Below, in pieces: positions 1 through 8,881 of a stretch of DNA of 64,000 nt. The DNA is from Bacillota bacterium. GTDB taxonomy: Bacteria > Bacillota > Clostridia > TANB77 > CAG-465. The translations under genes and the position numbers were made by a program. The first letter of the stretch is position 1. Each line of letters opens with the position of its first letter. The DNA lies in the NCBI GenBank assembly GCA_023410645.1, contig JAEYPQ010000030.1, positions 62,001 to 126,000 of the forward strand, read 5' to 3'. The notes beneath the pieces are model-generated. The model worked only from the letters and a program-made list of their open reading frames with translations, had not been told where the DNA came from and did no database searches.

Positions 1-1516
1 TAGAATAGTACTTACAAATTTTAAAGAATTTGGTGATGTAGGTAATAGCTATTATGGATCAGGATATACTGTTTACACACTAATTTTAGCCGTTGCGACA
101 ATGGGTATACCTAATACAATTTCAAAATTAGTATCTGAAAAAATAGCAGTTGGAGATAGAAGAGGTGCTCATAAAATATTTAGAACTGCAATGTCTTTAT
201 TTACTCTAATTGCAATAGTATTTTCAGTAACACTATTTTTTAGTTCTGGATTTATTGCAGAAAATATATTAGCAAATCCTGGTGTTAAATATACGCTAAT
301 GTCACTATCACCAGCGATAATATTTGTAGCAATGTCTGCAGTATTACGTGGCTATTTCGTTGGTATGCAAAATATGATGGAATACAGTAAAGCACAAATA
401 TTAGAACAAATTATAAATAGTGTATTTTCAATATTGTTCGTTGTAATGCTATTTGGATCAACACCAGAAATAATGGCTGCTGGATCAACACTTGCAACAA
501 CAGTTTCAACATCAACTGCATTTTTCTATTTATTAAATTATTATAATAAAAATAAAAAAGATATATGGAAAGATATAAAAGAATCAGAAAAATTTGCACT
601 TGATTCTAGAAATAAAATAATAAAAAAATTAATATCATATGTTATTCCAATTTCATTTGGAAGTGTTGTTGTGGCATTATCTGGAGTTATTGATACAGTT
701 ACAGTAATGAATGGACTTCAACAATTTGGCTTAACGATTAATGAGGCAAATGAACAATTTGGTATATTACTTGGAAAGGTAGATATATTAAATGCAGTTC
801 CACTTTCGATTAATGTAGCATTTTCCGTTGCACTTGTACCTTTTATATCAGCTGCAATTGCAAGAAATAGGAAAAATGAAGCAGTACATAAAATTAAGTT
901 TTCAATTAAAATATCTTCTATAATCGCACTACCTTGCACAGCAGGTTTGTTTTTACTTGCACCACAAATTTTTGATTTAATATTTCCAAATGCAACAGCA
1001 GGTGCATATCTTCTACAAATACAATGTTTTATGATACCTTTTGCTGTAATATCACAAACATTATATGGATCTCTACAAGGTATAGGAAAATTATATGTCC
1101 CAGGCGCTTGTTTATTAATAGGTGCAGTGCTTAAATATACACTAAATGTAATATTTATACCTATTTATGGAATATCAGTTCCTGCAACTACAACAGTGAT
1201 ATATAATGCTTTAGCATGTATATTAGCTTTCACAATATTATTTAAGAATTTGAAGGAAAAACCTAACTTAAAAGAGATATTTTTACGACCAATATTAGCT
1301 ACATTATCAATGAGTTTTGTGATAATTTTAAGCAAAAAAGTGTTAGATTACATAAGCATAAGAAATAGTGTGGAAACAATCTCTATTATTGTAATCTCAG
1401 TTGTTACATATTTCTTATTTATATTGATTTTTAATGTATTAAGTAAAGAGGAAATGAAACAGCTACCTTATGGTAACAAGATATGTCAAGTTGTTGAAAA
1501 AATAAAAAAAATATGA
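1..1516 (+). CDS. Polysaccharide/lipid flippase of the SpoVB/MurJ-like MATE superfamily (5' truncated)
   Basis: The frame is open from base 2, so the start lies outside the window; about 504 residues are visible. The protein is a chain of hydrophobic segments with the sequence GIPNTISKLVSEK early on, which is typical of the oligosaccharide flippase family that includes SpoVB, YtgP/MurJ-like and Wzx proteins. Such proteins move lipid-linked sugar precursors, usually cell-wall precursors, across the cytoplasmic membrane. The C-terminal tail is short and basic. The gene ends about 90 bp before the HU gene, which has its own promoter. The ATG at 101 is internal. The family is fairly certain, the transported substrate is not. 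Confidence 0.85.
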   Translation, partial: RIVLTNFKEFGDVGNSYYGSGYTVYTLILAVATMGIPNTISKLVSEKIAVGDRRGAHKIFRTAMSLFTLIAIVFSVTLFFSSGFIAENILANPGVKYTLMSLSPAIIFVAMSAVLRGYFVGMQNMMEYSKAQILEQIINSVFSILFVVMLFGSTPEIMAAGSTLATTVSTSTAFFYLLNYYNKNKKDIWKDIKESEKFALDSRNKIIKKLISYVIPISFGSVVVALSGVIDTVTVMNGLQQFGLTINEANEQFGILLGKVDILNAVPLSINVAFSVALVPFISAAIARNRKNEAVHKIKFSIKISSIIALPCTAGLFLLAPQIFDLIFPNATAGAYLLQIQCFMIPFAVISQTLYGSLQGIGKLYVPGACLLIGAVLKYTLNVIFIPIYGISVPATTTVIYNALACILAFTILFKNLKEKPNLKEIFLRPILATLSMSFVIILSKKVLDYISIRNSVETISIIVISVVTYFLFILIFNVLSKEEMKQLPYGNKICQVVEKIKKI

Positions 1517-1534
1517 AAAAAATAAATAAAACTG

Positions 1535-1563
1535 TTGACAATGTTTTGGTTTTGTAGTATATT
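1535..1563 (+). promoter_or_regulatory. Sigma-A type promoter of the HU gene
   Basis: TTGACA (1535-1540), 17 bp spacer, TATATT (1558-1563), directly upstream of the HU gene. Near-consensus, consistent with strong expression of a nucleoid protein. Confidence 0.85.
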
Positions 1564-1565
1564 CT

Positions 1566-1596
1566 TAGTGTAATCACGGTACGGAGGGTTACACTA
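1566..1596 (+). promoter_or_regulatory. Inverted repeat in the HU 5' leader
   Basis: TAGTGTAA (1566-1573) and TTACACTA (1589-1596) form a perfect 8-bp inverted repeat about where transcription should begin and just before the ribosome binding site (AGGAGGG at 1597-1603). It could be a 5' stabilising hairpin or an operator. No protein can be assigned. Confidence 0.55.
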
Positions 1597-1609
1597 GGAG
1601 GGATTTAGA

Positions 1610-1888
1610 ATGAATAAAGCTGAATTAATAGCTAAAATTGCTGAAGAAAGCAAATTAACAAAAAAAGCTGCAGAAACTGCATTAGACGCTTTCGTAACAA
1701 GTGTTGAAACTGCACTTAAAAGTGGAGAAAAAGTTCAATTAGTAGGATTCGGAACTTTCGAAGTTAGAGAAAGAGCTGCTAGAAAAGGAAGAAACCCACA
1801 AACTAAAGCTGAAATTAAAATACCAGCTTCTAAAGCACCAGTTTTCAAAGCAGGTAAAGCTTTAAAAGATTTAGTAAACAAAAAATAA
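1610..1888 (+). CDS. hup: HU-family DNA-binding protein
   Basis: A complete 92-residue HU homologue. It starts MNKAELIAKIAEE and has the arm signature GRNPQTKAEIKIPASKAP followed by VFKAGKALKDLV, which matches HU/IHF proteins along the full length. HU dimers bend and compact DNA without sequence specificity and act in replication and recombination. The start is fixed by AGGAGGG about 7 nt upstream. It is monocistronic, between a strong promoter and a rho-independent terminator. Clostridia commonly carry an HU gene next to SpoVB/MazG-type genes, which fits the neighbour upstream. Confidence 0.97.
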   Translation: MNKAELIAKIAEESKLTKKAAETALDAFVTSVETALKSGEKVQLVGFGTFEVRERAARKGRNPQTKAEIKIPASKAPVFKAGKALKDLVNKK

Positions 1889-1904
1889 TTTCTAGTATAG
1901 AATA

Positions 1905-1938
1905 AAAACCAAAAGGCATTGTGTCTTTGGTTTTTTTT
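1905..1938 (+). terminator. Rho-independent terminator after HU
   Basis: AACCAAAAG (about 1907-1915) pairs with CTTTGGTT (1925-1932), followed by a long T run. Confidence 0.85.
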
Positions 1939-1965
1939 CGTCTATTAATAATTTATATTATTTAC

Positions 1966-1994
1966 TTGATTATTTTAATAAAATATGTTAATAT
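1966..1994 (+). promoter_or_regulatory. Probable promoter of tRNA-Leu
   Basis: TTGATT (1966-1971), 17 bp, TAATAT (1989-1994), 28 bp before the tRNA. The -10 is weaker than others in the window. Confidence 0.55.
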
Positions 1995-2021
1995 ATAAAG
2001 GTACATATTAGTACACTTTAT

Positions 2022-2108
2022 GCCGAAATGGTGGAATTGGCAGACGCGCTAGACTCAAAATCTAGTGGTAGCAATACCGTGTGGGTTCGAGTCCCACTTT
2101 CGGCACCA
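2022..2108 (+). tRNA. tRNA-Leu (anticodon CAA)
   Basis: Class II tRNA of 87 nt including encoded CCA. Acceptor arms GCCGAAA and TTTCGGC pair fully. The anticodon stem CTAGA/TCTAG encloses loop CTCAAAA, so the anticodon is CAA and reads UUG. The long variable arm has stem GGTA/TACC and the T loop is TTCGAGT. Confidence 0.97.
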
Positions 2109-2118
2109 GACCATATGA

Positions 2119-2145
2119 GATGAAGAGTTAATGCTTCATCTTTTT
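2119..2145 (+). terminator. Terminator after tRNA-Leu
   Basis: GATGAAG (2119-2125) and CTTCATC (2134-2140) form a stem followed by TTTTTC. Confidence 0.85.
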
Positions 2146-2171
2146 CTATATATAAAATATGGGGGAGTTAG

Positions 2172-2975
2172 ATGATATATTTAAAAACTTTTAAACTTAG
2201 TGATAATAGAAGTAAAAATTATAATATATATCCATATAATGTGTTAAGAGGTAAAGAACCTGATATTTTTATATTTGATAATATAACTGTTTTATATGGT
2301 AATAATGGTTCAGGAAAATCTACAATTTTAAATATAATTGCTAATAAATTAAATTTAAATGGAAAAGATAAGATACCTTGTCAGAGATTTTTTAATGAAT
2401 ATATATCTTTGTGTGAATATAGTTTAGGAAATGATGAATACGGTAAAGTAATTAAAATGATACCTAATGAAAGTAGATATATTAAGAGTGAAGAATTATT
2501 ATATGAGGTTAGTAAAATACAAAATAATAGTATTTTAGAAGAAAGTTATATATTAAATAAAGTTAAAGAGGGCATGGATGAAGAAAAGGCTAAAGAATCT
2601 ATTTATACTAAACAAGGAGTGAAAGAGCTAGAAAATATAAGATTTGCACAAGAAAAATATTCCAATGGTGAAACTGCTATGCAGTGCCTTGTTGATAAAT
2701 TAGAACCAGATAAATTATATTTATTAGATGAGCCAGAAGTATCGTTATCTATACAAAGTCAAATAGAATTAGCTAATAATATAAATCATATGGCAAGATA
2801 CTTAAATTGCCAATTTATTATATCAACTCATTCACCATTTATGCTGGGGACATTAAATGCAAAAATATATAATTTAGATACTAAGAATTATGATGTACAA
2901 AATTGGAATGAGCTTGAAAATGTAAAATTATTTTATAAATTCTTTAAAGATAAAGAAAATGAATTAAAAAATTGA
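2172..2975 (+). CDS. AAA family (SMC/AAA_21-type) ATPase
   Basis: 267-residue soluble ATPase of the ABC/SMC-like group. It shows a P-loop GNNGSGKST at residues 43-51, a signature-like YSNGETAM near 163-170, Walker B with catalytic Glu in YLLDEPE near 183-189, and an H-loop region STHSP near 218-222. Proteins of this kind resemble the ATPase half of RecF/OLD-type or AAA_21 proteins, often small stand-alone genes of unknown role. GGGGGAG lies 6-7 nt before the ATG. It is placed alone between two tRNA-Leu copies, which may reflect an insertion or a local duplication. Specific function is not known; a defence role is possible but nothing here proves it. Confidence 0.75.
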   Translation: MIYLKTFKLSDNRSKNYNIYPYNVLRGKEPDIFIFDNITVLYGNNGSGKSTILNIIANKLNLNGKDKIPCQRFFNEYISLCEYSLGNDEYGKVIKMIPNESRYIKSEELLYEVSKIQNNSILEESYILNKVKEGMDEEKAKESIYTKQGVKELENIRFAQEKYSNGETAMQCLVDKLEPDKLYLLDEPEVSLSIQSQIELANNINHMARYLNCQFIISTHSPFMLGTLNAKIYNLDTKNYDVQNWNELENVKLFYKFFKDKENELKN

Positions 2976-3045
2976 TATATAACATTTATCATAATAAATA
3001 TAGTAGATAATATGCGAGTTTATATATAAAAGACACTTGCAATAT

Positions 3046-3132
3046 GCCGAAATGGTGGAATTGGCAGACGCGCTAGACTCAAAATCTAGTGATAGCAATA
3101 TCGTGTGGGTCCGAGTCCCACTTTCGGAACCA
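3046..3132 (+). tRNA. Second tRNA-Leu (CAA) copy, diverged
   Basis: This is a full-length copy of the tRNA at 2022-2108 with four base differences. Two are compensatory in the variable arm (GGTA/TACC becomes GATA/TATC). The other two are damaging-looking: the T loop TTCGAGT has become TCCGAGT (position 55 changed) and the acceptor end TTTCGGC has become TTTCGGA, which breaks pair 1-72. Encoded CCA is kept. It may be a weakly functional or decaying duplicate. No consensus promoter is obvious just upstream. Confidence 0.8.
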
Positions 3133-3138
3133 TTTTTT

Positions 3139-3175
3139 GTGTAGTTTTGTTTTTACAAAGCTATACATTTTTTTT
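3139..3175 (+). terminator. Terminator after the second tRNA-Leu
   Basis: GTGTAGTTTTGT (3139-3150) pairs, with G-U wobbles, with ACAAAGCTATAC (3155-3166), followed by a run of eight or more T. It overlaps the 3' end of the convergent gene. Confidence 0.8.
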
Positions 3176-3535
3176 AAATAGTTTTATAATTTTAGTAACT
3201 ATTACCATAAATAAAATAACAGTAATAAAGGGTACACAATATAAATAAAAAAGTGTACTACTCATAGTATACTTTAGTAATCCACTACTAAGAATTGTAT
3301 CCCCTAAATACAAGAATAGATAGAAAATAAAAAAACTAAAAGATATTAATAATAAGTTAAATTTGTTTTTAACATAAATTGAAAATATGAAAATAGTAGT
3401 TACTAAATAAAATATGATTATGAAAGGTATAGAAAAAAGTGAAAGCTGATTTGTAAGCAATATTATTAACCACAGTAACGTAAAAACTAGTGTTGGAAAT
3501 AAAAGTACTAAAATATATTGAAAAATTTTATTCAT
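3161..3535 (-). CDS. Small hydrophobic membrane protein, unknown function
   Basis: About 124 residues, almost entirely hydrophobic, with roughly four membrane segments and a lysine-rich end (KLFKKNV). I do not recognise a family. The ATG at 3535 is preferred because AAGAAGGTG ends 6 nt before it; the GTG at 3544 lies inside that ribosome binding site. The gene is monocistronic and convergent with the second tRNA-Leu, whose terminator overlaps its stop codon. Confidence 0.6.
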   Translation of the reverse strand: MNKIFQYILVLLFPTLVFTLLWLIILLTNQLSLFSIPFIIIFYLVTTIFIFSIYVKNKFNLLLISFSFFIFYLFLYLGDTILSSGLLKYTMSSTLFYLYCVPFITVILFMVIVTKIIKLFKKNV

Positions 3536-3680
3536 TGCATTCACCTTCTTTACTATTTGAATTATATCATATATAAAGTTTTTTTGTAAAGTAATATAAA
3601 ATAATATAATATTAATGAATACAATTGTTAAAAAATTTTGAATAATAAATTAAAAGGTTATAAACATAGAATGTTAAATT

Positions 3681-3712
3681 AAAAATCAGTGTACTTTTAA
3701 AGTACACTGATT
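3681..3712 (-). terminator. Terminator of the exchanger gene (minus strand)
   Basis: A perfect 14-bp inverted repeat (3684-3697 and 3699-3712; effective loop formed by its AT-rich centre). Read on the minus strand it is followed by TTTTT. Confidence 0.85.
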
Positions 3713-3731
3713 AATTATTATATTTAATATA

Positions 3732-4694
3732 TTATTGTAGGAGTAAAGAAGATATTGCAAAAGTTGCATATGTTAAAATTAGTGCGATTCCATCGCTTCT
3801 ACTAATTTTCTTTTGAGTAATAAGCTTTAAGAATAATAAATCAAAAAGTAGCATAAAGGCTATTTGGAATAGTAATGTATTTGTATAATGTATAGGATGA
3901 ATTATAGCAGCCGTACCAACTATAAACATTATATTACTAACACCGCTACCAACTACGTTTCCTATTATTATATCGTATTCTTTTTTCTTTGCTGCAACTA
4001 AAGCAGTACTAAGTTCTGGTAGTGTTGTACCAAGAGCTACAACTGTAACTCCAATAAAAGCCTCAGATAATTCAAAATAATTTGCAATTTTAGTTGCAGA
4101 ATCTACTACGAAATTTCCACCAAGGACAACGAATACTAGTCCAGTAATTATAAATAAAATCATAGTTATAACACTATTTTTTATTATACTTTCAGCTTCA
4201 TCAATATATTTTTCCTCTGTATTTATTAAATCATTTTCATCAGCAACACTTACTATTTTTTTTGTATTTTTTATTAAATGTATCATGTAACCTATAAAAA
4301 TTAATAAGAATATTATTCCATCTATTCTATTTAATCCACCACCAATAACTAATAAGAATAATAACACAAGTTGAACTATTATCATTGCAAAGACTTCTTT
4401 TTCAACTTTCTTTTTTATATATATTGAATAAATTATAGCTGTTATACCAACACTTATAGCTATCGTTGTTATATTGCTCCCTATATTGTTTGATAATGTT
4501 ATCTGATTTCCTTTAAAAGAAGATACGCAGGCAATTGCAAATTCGGGCATACTAGTACCTATGGATATTATTGTCATTGAAATAATCATTGTAGAAATTT
4601 TTAATTTCTTTGCAATTTTAACACTTCCTTCAACTAACAAATTAGCTCCAACTATTAGCATTATAAATCCAAAAATTATTGTAATAAATTCCAT
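3732..4694 (-). CDS. yrbG: Calcium/sodium antiporter, CaCA family (YrbG type)
   Basis: 320-residue inner-membrane exchanger with two inverted repeats of five helices. Each half carries the family alpha-repeat: GTSMPEFAI in the first and GTTLPELSTALVA plus GNVVGSGVSNIMF in the second, with the acidic residues that bind cations. The halves are joined by a hydrophilic acidic loop near residues 145-170. It should exchange Na+ (or H+) for Ca2+ across the membrane. AAGGAAGTG precedes the ATG by 5 nt. It is monocistronic with its own terminator. The symbol is by similarity of family and size only. Confidence 0.88.
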   Translation of the reverse strand: MEFITIIFGFIMLIVGANLLVEGSVKIAKKLKISTMIISMTIISIGTSMPEFAIACVSSFKGNQITLSNNIGSNITTIAISVGITAIIYSIYIKKKVEKEVFAMIIVQLVLLFLLVIGGGLNRIDGIIFLLIFIGYMIHLIKNTKKIVSVADENDLINTEEKYIDEAESIIKNSVITMILFIITGLVFVVLGGNFVVDSATKIANYFELSEAFIGVTVVALGTTLPELSTALVAAKKKEYDIIIGNVVGSGVSNIMFIVGTAAIIHPIHYTNTLLFQIAFMLLFDLLFLKLITQKKISRSDGIALILTYATFAISSLLLQ

Positions 4695-4971
4695 CTATAC
4701 ACTTCCTTATCTTTTGTTAAATAATTATATATTTCTAGTATTGTCACTCTTAATAAAAGTATAAGTTATATTTAAAATTTAATCAACATTATTCTAGAAA
4801 TTAGCTGTTATTTATACAAATTTCTACTTAATTTTAAAAAATGTAACATTTTATAGTTTTAAATTGAATAAAATAATTATATTATAATAGCAAATACAAT
4901 TATTGTAATTAAATATGTTTTATGATAAACTTATAGCAATTTAAATGCATTTTAATTAAAGGATGGTTATT

Positions 4972-5739
4972 TTGAATATAGAAATAAATAATATAAAAAT
5001 AAATTATATAGTAAAAGGTGATTCTGATAAGAAAATATTACTACTTCATGGTTGGGGATCTAATATTAAGCTTTTTAACAATATAATTGAACACTTATCT
5101 AAGGAAAATACAGTTTATGCACTAGATATGCCAGGATTTGGAGAAAGTCAATTACCTAATAATTCATGGAATGTGGATAATTATGTTGATTTCATAATAG
5201 AATTTATTAAAATAATGAAAATAGATAAATTATCATTACTTGGTCATTCTTTTGGCGGAAGAGTAATTATAAAACTCTCAAATAGAGAAAATTTACCTTT
5301 TGAGATATCAAAATTAATACTTGTAGATAGTGCAGGTATTTTGCCTAAGAAAAGCAATAAAAGCTCATTTAAGACTAAAATATATAAATTATGTAAAGTG
5401 GTACTAAAGAATAAAGTTGTAAGTAAAATTTTTCCTAATGCTTTAGAAAATTTAAAGAAGAAGTTTGGATCAGAAGATTATAAAAATGCTATACCGGTAA
5501 TGAGAGAAACTCTGGTAAAAGTAGTTAATGAAGATTTAGAACCTTTACTTAAAAATATAAAGCAGCCAACATTGCTAATTTGGGGAGATAAGGATGAAGC
5601 TACTCCATTTGAAGATGCAAAAATAATGGAAAGTCTTATACCTAATTCTGGAATAGTAAGGGTAGAGGGGGCTGGACATTATTCATTTTTAGAACAACCA
5701 ATTCTAATTAATAAAGTATTAGATTCATTTTTAAATTAA
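4972..5739 (+). CDS. Alpha/beta-fold hydrolase
   Basis: About 255 residues with a complete alpha/beta hydrolase layout. HGWGSN forms the oxyanion region, GHSFGG holds the nucleophilic serine, GDKDEATPF the acidic residue and GAGHYSFLEQP the catalytic histidine. The physiological substrate is unknown. I prefer the TTG at 4972, since AAAGGA lies about 8 nt before it; the ATG at 4963 overlaps that ribosome binding site. It is the first gene of a run with the MurF-like ligase and Ddl (15-17 nt gaps), so a role in envelope metabolism is a reasonable inference, not a demonstrated one. Confidence 0.85.
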   Translation: MNIEINNIKINYIVKGDSDKKILLLHGWGSNIKLFNNIIEHLSKENTVYALDMPGFGESQLPNNSWNVDNYVDFIIEFIKIMKIDKLSLLGHSFGGRVIIKLSNRENLPFEISKLILVDSAGILPKKSNKSSFKTKIYKLCKVVLKNKVVSKIFPNALENLKKKFGSEDYKNAIPVMRETLVKVVNEDLEPLLKNIKQPTLLIWGDKDEATPFEDAKIMESLIPNSGIVRVEGAGHYSFLEQPILINKVLDSFLN

Positions 5740-5754
5740 TGAAAGGAATAGATA

Positions 5755-7311
5755 ATGGAAAATATATTATTTTTACTCATTACAATATCATTTTTTATAA
5801 ATTTTTATATGTACTTTATTTTTAATGTACATATATATCAACTAAATCATTATGGTACTAAATCACAGATAAATTGGATTTTTAAAAATAAGAAGAGATT
5901 GTTATTAAGAAGTATAAGTATAGTTAATATTATATTATTTTTCTTAGGTGATATAGGAAAAATAGCATCAATTATAATATTCCTTATAGCAGCATATTTA
6001 AACATACAAAAAGAAACTAAAATACCGATTGTATATACTACTCGTGTTAAAAGATATATTATTACTTCATTTATTATTATTGCTTTAATAATAACAATAT
6101 TAAAGTTGTATTTTATAAATAATATAGTTACACTAATTTCATTTCCAATAATAATATTATTAACACCATTTATTCTTATAGTTGCTGATTATATAAATTT
6201 GCCAATAAATAAGCTTATAAAGAATTATTATATAAATGATGCTAAAAAAATATTAAAAAATATGCCAAACCTAATAGTTATAGGTGTAACAGGTAGTTAT
6301 GGAAAAACAAGTACAAAGAACTTTTTGTATAAGCTCTTATCTGCAAAATATAATGTATTAATTACTCCTGAAAACTATAATACAACTCTTGGAGTTGTTA
6401 AAACAATTAGAAATAATTTAAAGGCCACTCACGAAATATTTGTTTGTGAAATGGGTGCATACAGAGTTGGTGAAATAAAAGAAATATGTGATATTGTAAG
6501 ACCAAAATATGGAATAATTACATCAATTGGTCCACAGCATTTAGAGAGTTTCGGATCAATTGAAAATATAATTAAAACTAAATTTGAACTGGCAGATAGT
6601 GTACCAGAAGATGGGATTGTATTTTTAAATTATGATAATGAATATATGGAAAGAAATAAGATAAATAAAAAAGTAGTACCTTATGGAATAGAAAATGAAA
6701 CAAGTAATCAATATAATGCTTATGATGTAACTTCAACAAATAGAGGACTTACTTTTAAAATGAAAGATGAAAATAATAATGAAAAAATATTTAGAACAAG
6801 TTTACTTGGAAAGCATAATGTTGAAAATATTGTTGGTTCAATCGCAGTAGCAAATAAATTGGGTATTCCTATGGATACTTTAATATCTAAGGTTAAATTA
6901 CTTGAAAGTGTACCACATAGATTACAACTAATTAATACACCAAATTGTATAATAATTGATGATGCATATAATTCAAATCCAAGTGGATCAAAATCCGCAA
7001 TAGATACTTTAGGAACGTTTAATGGAATAAAAATACTGGTTACTCCTGGAATGATAGAACTTGGAGAAAAGCAATATGAATGTAATTATGAATTTGGAGC
7101 TTACGCTGCAAATGTTTGTGATTATATAGTTTTAATTGGAAAAGAACAAACAAAGCCTATTTATGATGGTATAATCTCAAAAGATTATAATAAAGATAAA
7201 ATAATAATAGCAGACACTTTACAGGAAGGCTTAAATGTGGTATATCAGATTAAAACTGATGGGAAAGAAAAGATTATATTACTAGAAAATGATCTACCAG
7301 ATAATTATTAA
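5755..7311 (+). CDS. Membrane-anchored Mur ligase, MurF-like
   Basis: 518 residues. The first about 155 residues are a hydrophobic region with four or five membrane segments, absent from classical soluble MurF. The rest is a Mur ligase: ATP loop GVTGSYGKTSTKN near 177-189, central motif with SIGPQHLESFGS, C-terminal domain motif DDAYNSNPSG typical of MurF. MurF adds D-Ala-D-Ala to the UDP-MurNAc-tripeptide. Direct coupling to the downstream Ddl, which makes D-Ala-D-Ala, supports that substrate. GAAAGGAAT precedes the ATG. Similar membrane MurF-like proteins exist in Clostridia; whether this is the sole MurF of the cell or an accessory one cannot be seen here. Confidence 0.85.
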   Translation: MENILFLLITISFFINFYMYFIFNVHIYQLNHYGTKSQINWIFKNKKRLLLRSISIVNIILFFLGDIGKIASIIIFLIAAYLNIQKETKIPIVYTTRVKRYIITSFIIIALIITILKLYFINNIVTLISFPIIILLTPFILIVADYINLPINKLIKNYYINDAKKILKNMPNLIVIGVTGSYGKTSTKNFLYKLLSAKYNVLITPENYNTTLGVVKTIRNNLKATHEIFVCEMGAYRVGEIKEICDIVRPKYGIITSIGPQHLESFGSIENIIKTKFELADSVPEDGIVFLNYDNEYMERNKINKKVVPYGIENETSNQYNAYDVTSTNRGLTFKMKDENNNEKIFRTSLLGKHNVENIVGSIAVANKLGIPMDTLISKVKLLESVPHRLQLINTPNCIIIDDAYNSNPSGSKSAIDTLGTFNGIKILVTPGMIELGEKQYECNYEFGAYAANVCDYIVLIGKEQTKPIYDGIISKDYNKDKIIIADTLQEGLNVVYQIKTDGKEKIILLENDLPDNY

Positions 7312-7327
7312 AATGGAGGGATTTAAA

Positions 7328-8521
7328 ATGAAAATTAAAGTTGGAGTTTTTTTTGGAGGACAGAGTGTTGAACATGAGGTTTCAATAATTTCTGCAATAC
7401 AAGCAATAAATAATTTTGATCATGATAAATATGATATTATTCCTGTTTATATCACAAAAGAAAATTATATGTTTGTTGGAGAAGATATTGGGAATATAAA
7501 AGAATATAGAGATATAAATAAGTTAATATCAAAGAGTCAAAGAATAATATTAGTTAATGATAATAATAAATGTGAATTAATAAAATATCCAATGAAAAAG
7601 TTTACAAAGAATGTTTATGATTACATAGATATTGCATTTCCAATTGTACATGGTACAAATGTTGAAGATGGAATATTGCAAGGATATTTAAAACATTTAA
7701 ATGTACCTTTTGTTGGATGCGATGCTTTATCATCAGCAATTGGTATGGATAAGTATGTTATGAAAGCTGTTTTAAAAGAAAATGATATACCAGTTCTAGA
7801 TTGCATGAGTTTTAATTTGAAGGATTATAACGAGGGCATTGAAAATATTATTACAAAAGTAGAATCAAATATTGAATATCCAGTTATAGTTAAGCCAATA
7901 AATCTAGGATCTAGTGTTGGAATAAAAATTGCTAAAGATAAAGAAAAATTAGATGAGGCAATTGAATATGCTTTTCAATTTTCAAATAGAATATTAGTTG
8001 AACATGCTATATCTGAGCTAAAAGAAATAAATTGCTCTGTACTTGGTGATTATGAAGAAGCAATAGCATCAGAGTGTGAAGAACCGATTAATACAGATGA
8101 GATTTTAAGTTATGAAGATAAATATATATCAAATGGTGGCAAAACAAGTGGATCTAAAGGAATGAGTAGCCTTAAAAGAAAGCTTCCAGCTGATATTTCA
8201 GAAGATATAAAAAAGGAAATTCAAGAACTTGCAGTTAAGACATTTAAAATACTTGGATGTAATGGTGTATCTAGAATAGATTTTATGATAGATAAAGCAA
8301 TAGATAAAGTATATGTAAATGAAATTAATACAATTCCTGGTTCTTTAGCATTTTATCTATGGGAAGCAACTGGTTTAAAATACAAAGAATTATTAGATAA
8401 ATTAATAACAATTGCATTAAAAAGATCAAGAGAAGAAGAACAAGTTTCCTATTCTTTTGAAACAAACATATTATCAGGAATTGAACTTGGTGGAACTAAG
8501 GGTACAAAACTAGGGAAATAA
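7328..8521 (+). CDS. ddl: D-alanine--D-alanine ligase
   Basis: 397-residue ATP-grasp ligase. N-terminal GVFFGGQSVEHEVSI, ATP-binding VKPINLGSSVGI, and C-terminal RIDFMIDK and NEINTIPGSLA are family landmarks. The omega-loop region has YEDKY, the tyrosine expected for dipeptide rather than D-Ala-D-lactate synthesis. It forms D-Ala-D-Ala in the cytoplasm for MurF. The start at 7328 follows GGAGGG by about 8 nt; an upstream in-frame ATG at 7289 lies inside the preceding gene. The tail of about 35 residues, glycine-rich at the end, appears in clostridial homologues as far as I recall. Confidence 0.93.
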   Translation: MKIKVGVFFGGQSVEHEVSIISAIQAINNFDHDKYDIIPVYITKENYMFVGEDIGNIKEYRDINKLISKSQRIILVNDNNKCELIKYPMKKFTKNVYDYIDIAFPIVHGTNVEDGILQGYLKHLNVPFVGCDALSSAIGMDKYVMKAVLKENDIPVLDCMSFNLKDYNEGIENIITKVESNIEYPVIVKPINLGSSVGIKIAKDKEKLDEAIEYAFQFSNRILVEHAISELKEINCSVLGDYEEAIASECEEPINTDEILSYEDKYISNGGKTSGSKGMSSLKRKLPADISEDIKKEIQELAVKTFKILGCNGVSRIDFMIDKAIDKVYVNEINTIPGSLAFYLWEATGLKYKELLDKLITIALKRSREEEQVSYSFETNILSGIELGGTKGTKLGK

Positions 8522-8626
8522 ACTATCAATTATTTGAAATTCTCCTAAATTTATAGTATAATATAACTGAAAATATAAAAAGTTATAGTTTTAGTATAAT
8601 TATATAACTAAGGGGGGGAACTTTAA

Positions 8627-8827
8627 TTGATTGATTCTAATCGGAAGATCATCATATTTATAGTCTTACTGGTTATTATACTTACTTTAGGAAAAATAAT
8701 TATTGGTATATTAAGTCTAATATTATTTTTAATATCACACTTATTAAACTTATTTTTCCCTATTATTGTTGTTGCATTAATAATATATTTACTAATGAAA
8801 TTATTAAGAAGCAGGAAAATAAAATAA
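8627..8827 (+). CDS. Small membrane protein, unknown
   Basis: 66 residues from a TTG start behind a run of seven G (GGGGGGG, about 8 nt upstream). It has two adjacent hydrophobic segments (about residues 8-30 and 33-58) and a basic tail KLLRSRKIK. No recognised family. It has its own A/T-rich upstream region containing AGTATAAT and is followed by a good terminator, so it is probably a real single gene. Confidence 0.6.
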   Translation: MIDSNRKIIIFIVLLVIILTLGKIIIGILSLILFLISHLLNLFFPIIVVALIIYLLMKLLRSRKIK

Positions 8828-8831
8828 TATT

Positions 8832-8873
8832 AAAAATACAGGTATATTTTAAAGATATGCCTGTATTTTTTTA
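8832..8873 (+). terminator. Terminator after the 66-residue gene
   Basis: AAATACAGG and CCTGTATTT arms with a run of seven T. Confidence 0.85.
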
Positions 8874-8881
8874 TTTGTAAC

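Noticed and set aside
2022..3132. tRNA-Leu pair as attL/attR of an integrated element
   Set aside because: Integrase-made junctions usually leave one whole tRNA and one 3' fragment. Both copies are full-length here and there is no integrase gene, so duplication is as likely.
3684..3712. Perfect 14-bp palindrome as an operator
   Set aside because: On the minus strand it ends in TTTTT right after the exchanger gene, which makes it a terminator.
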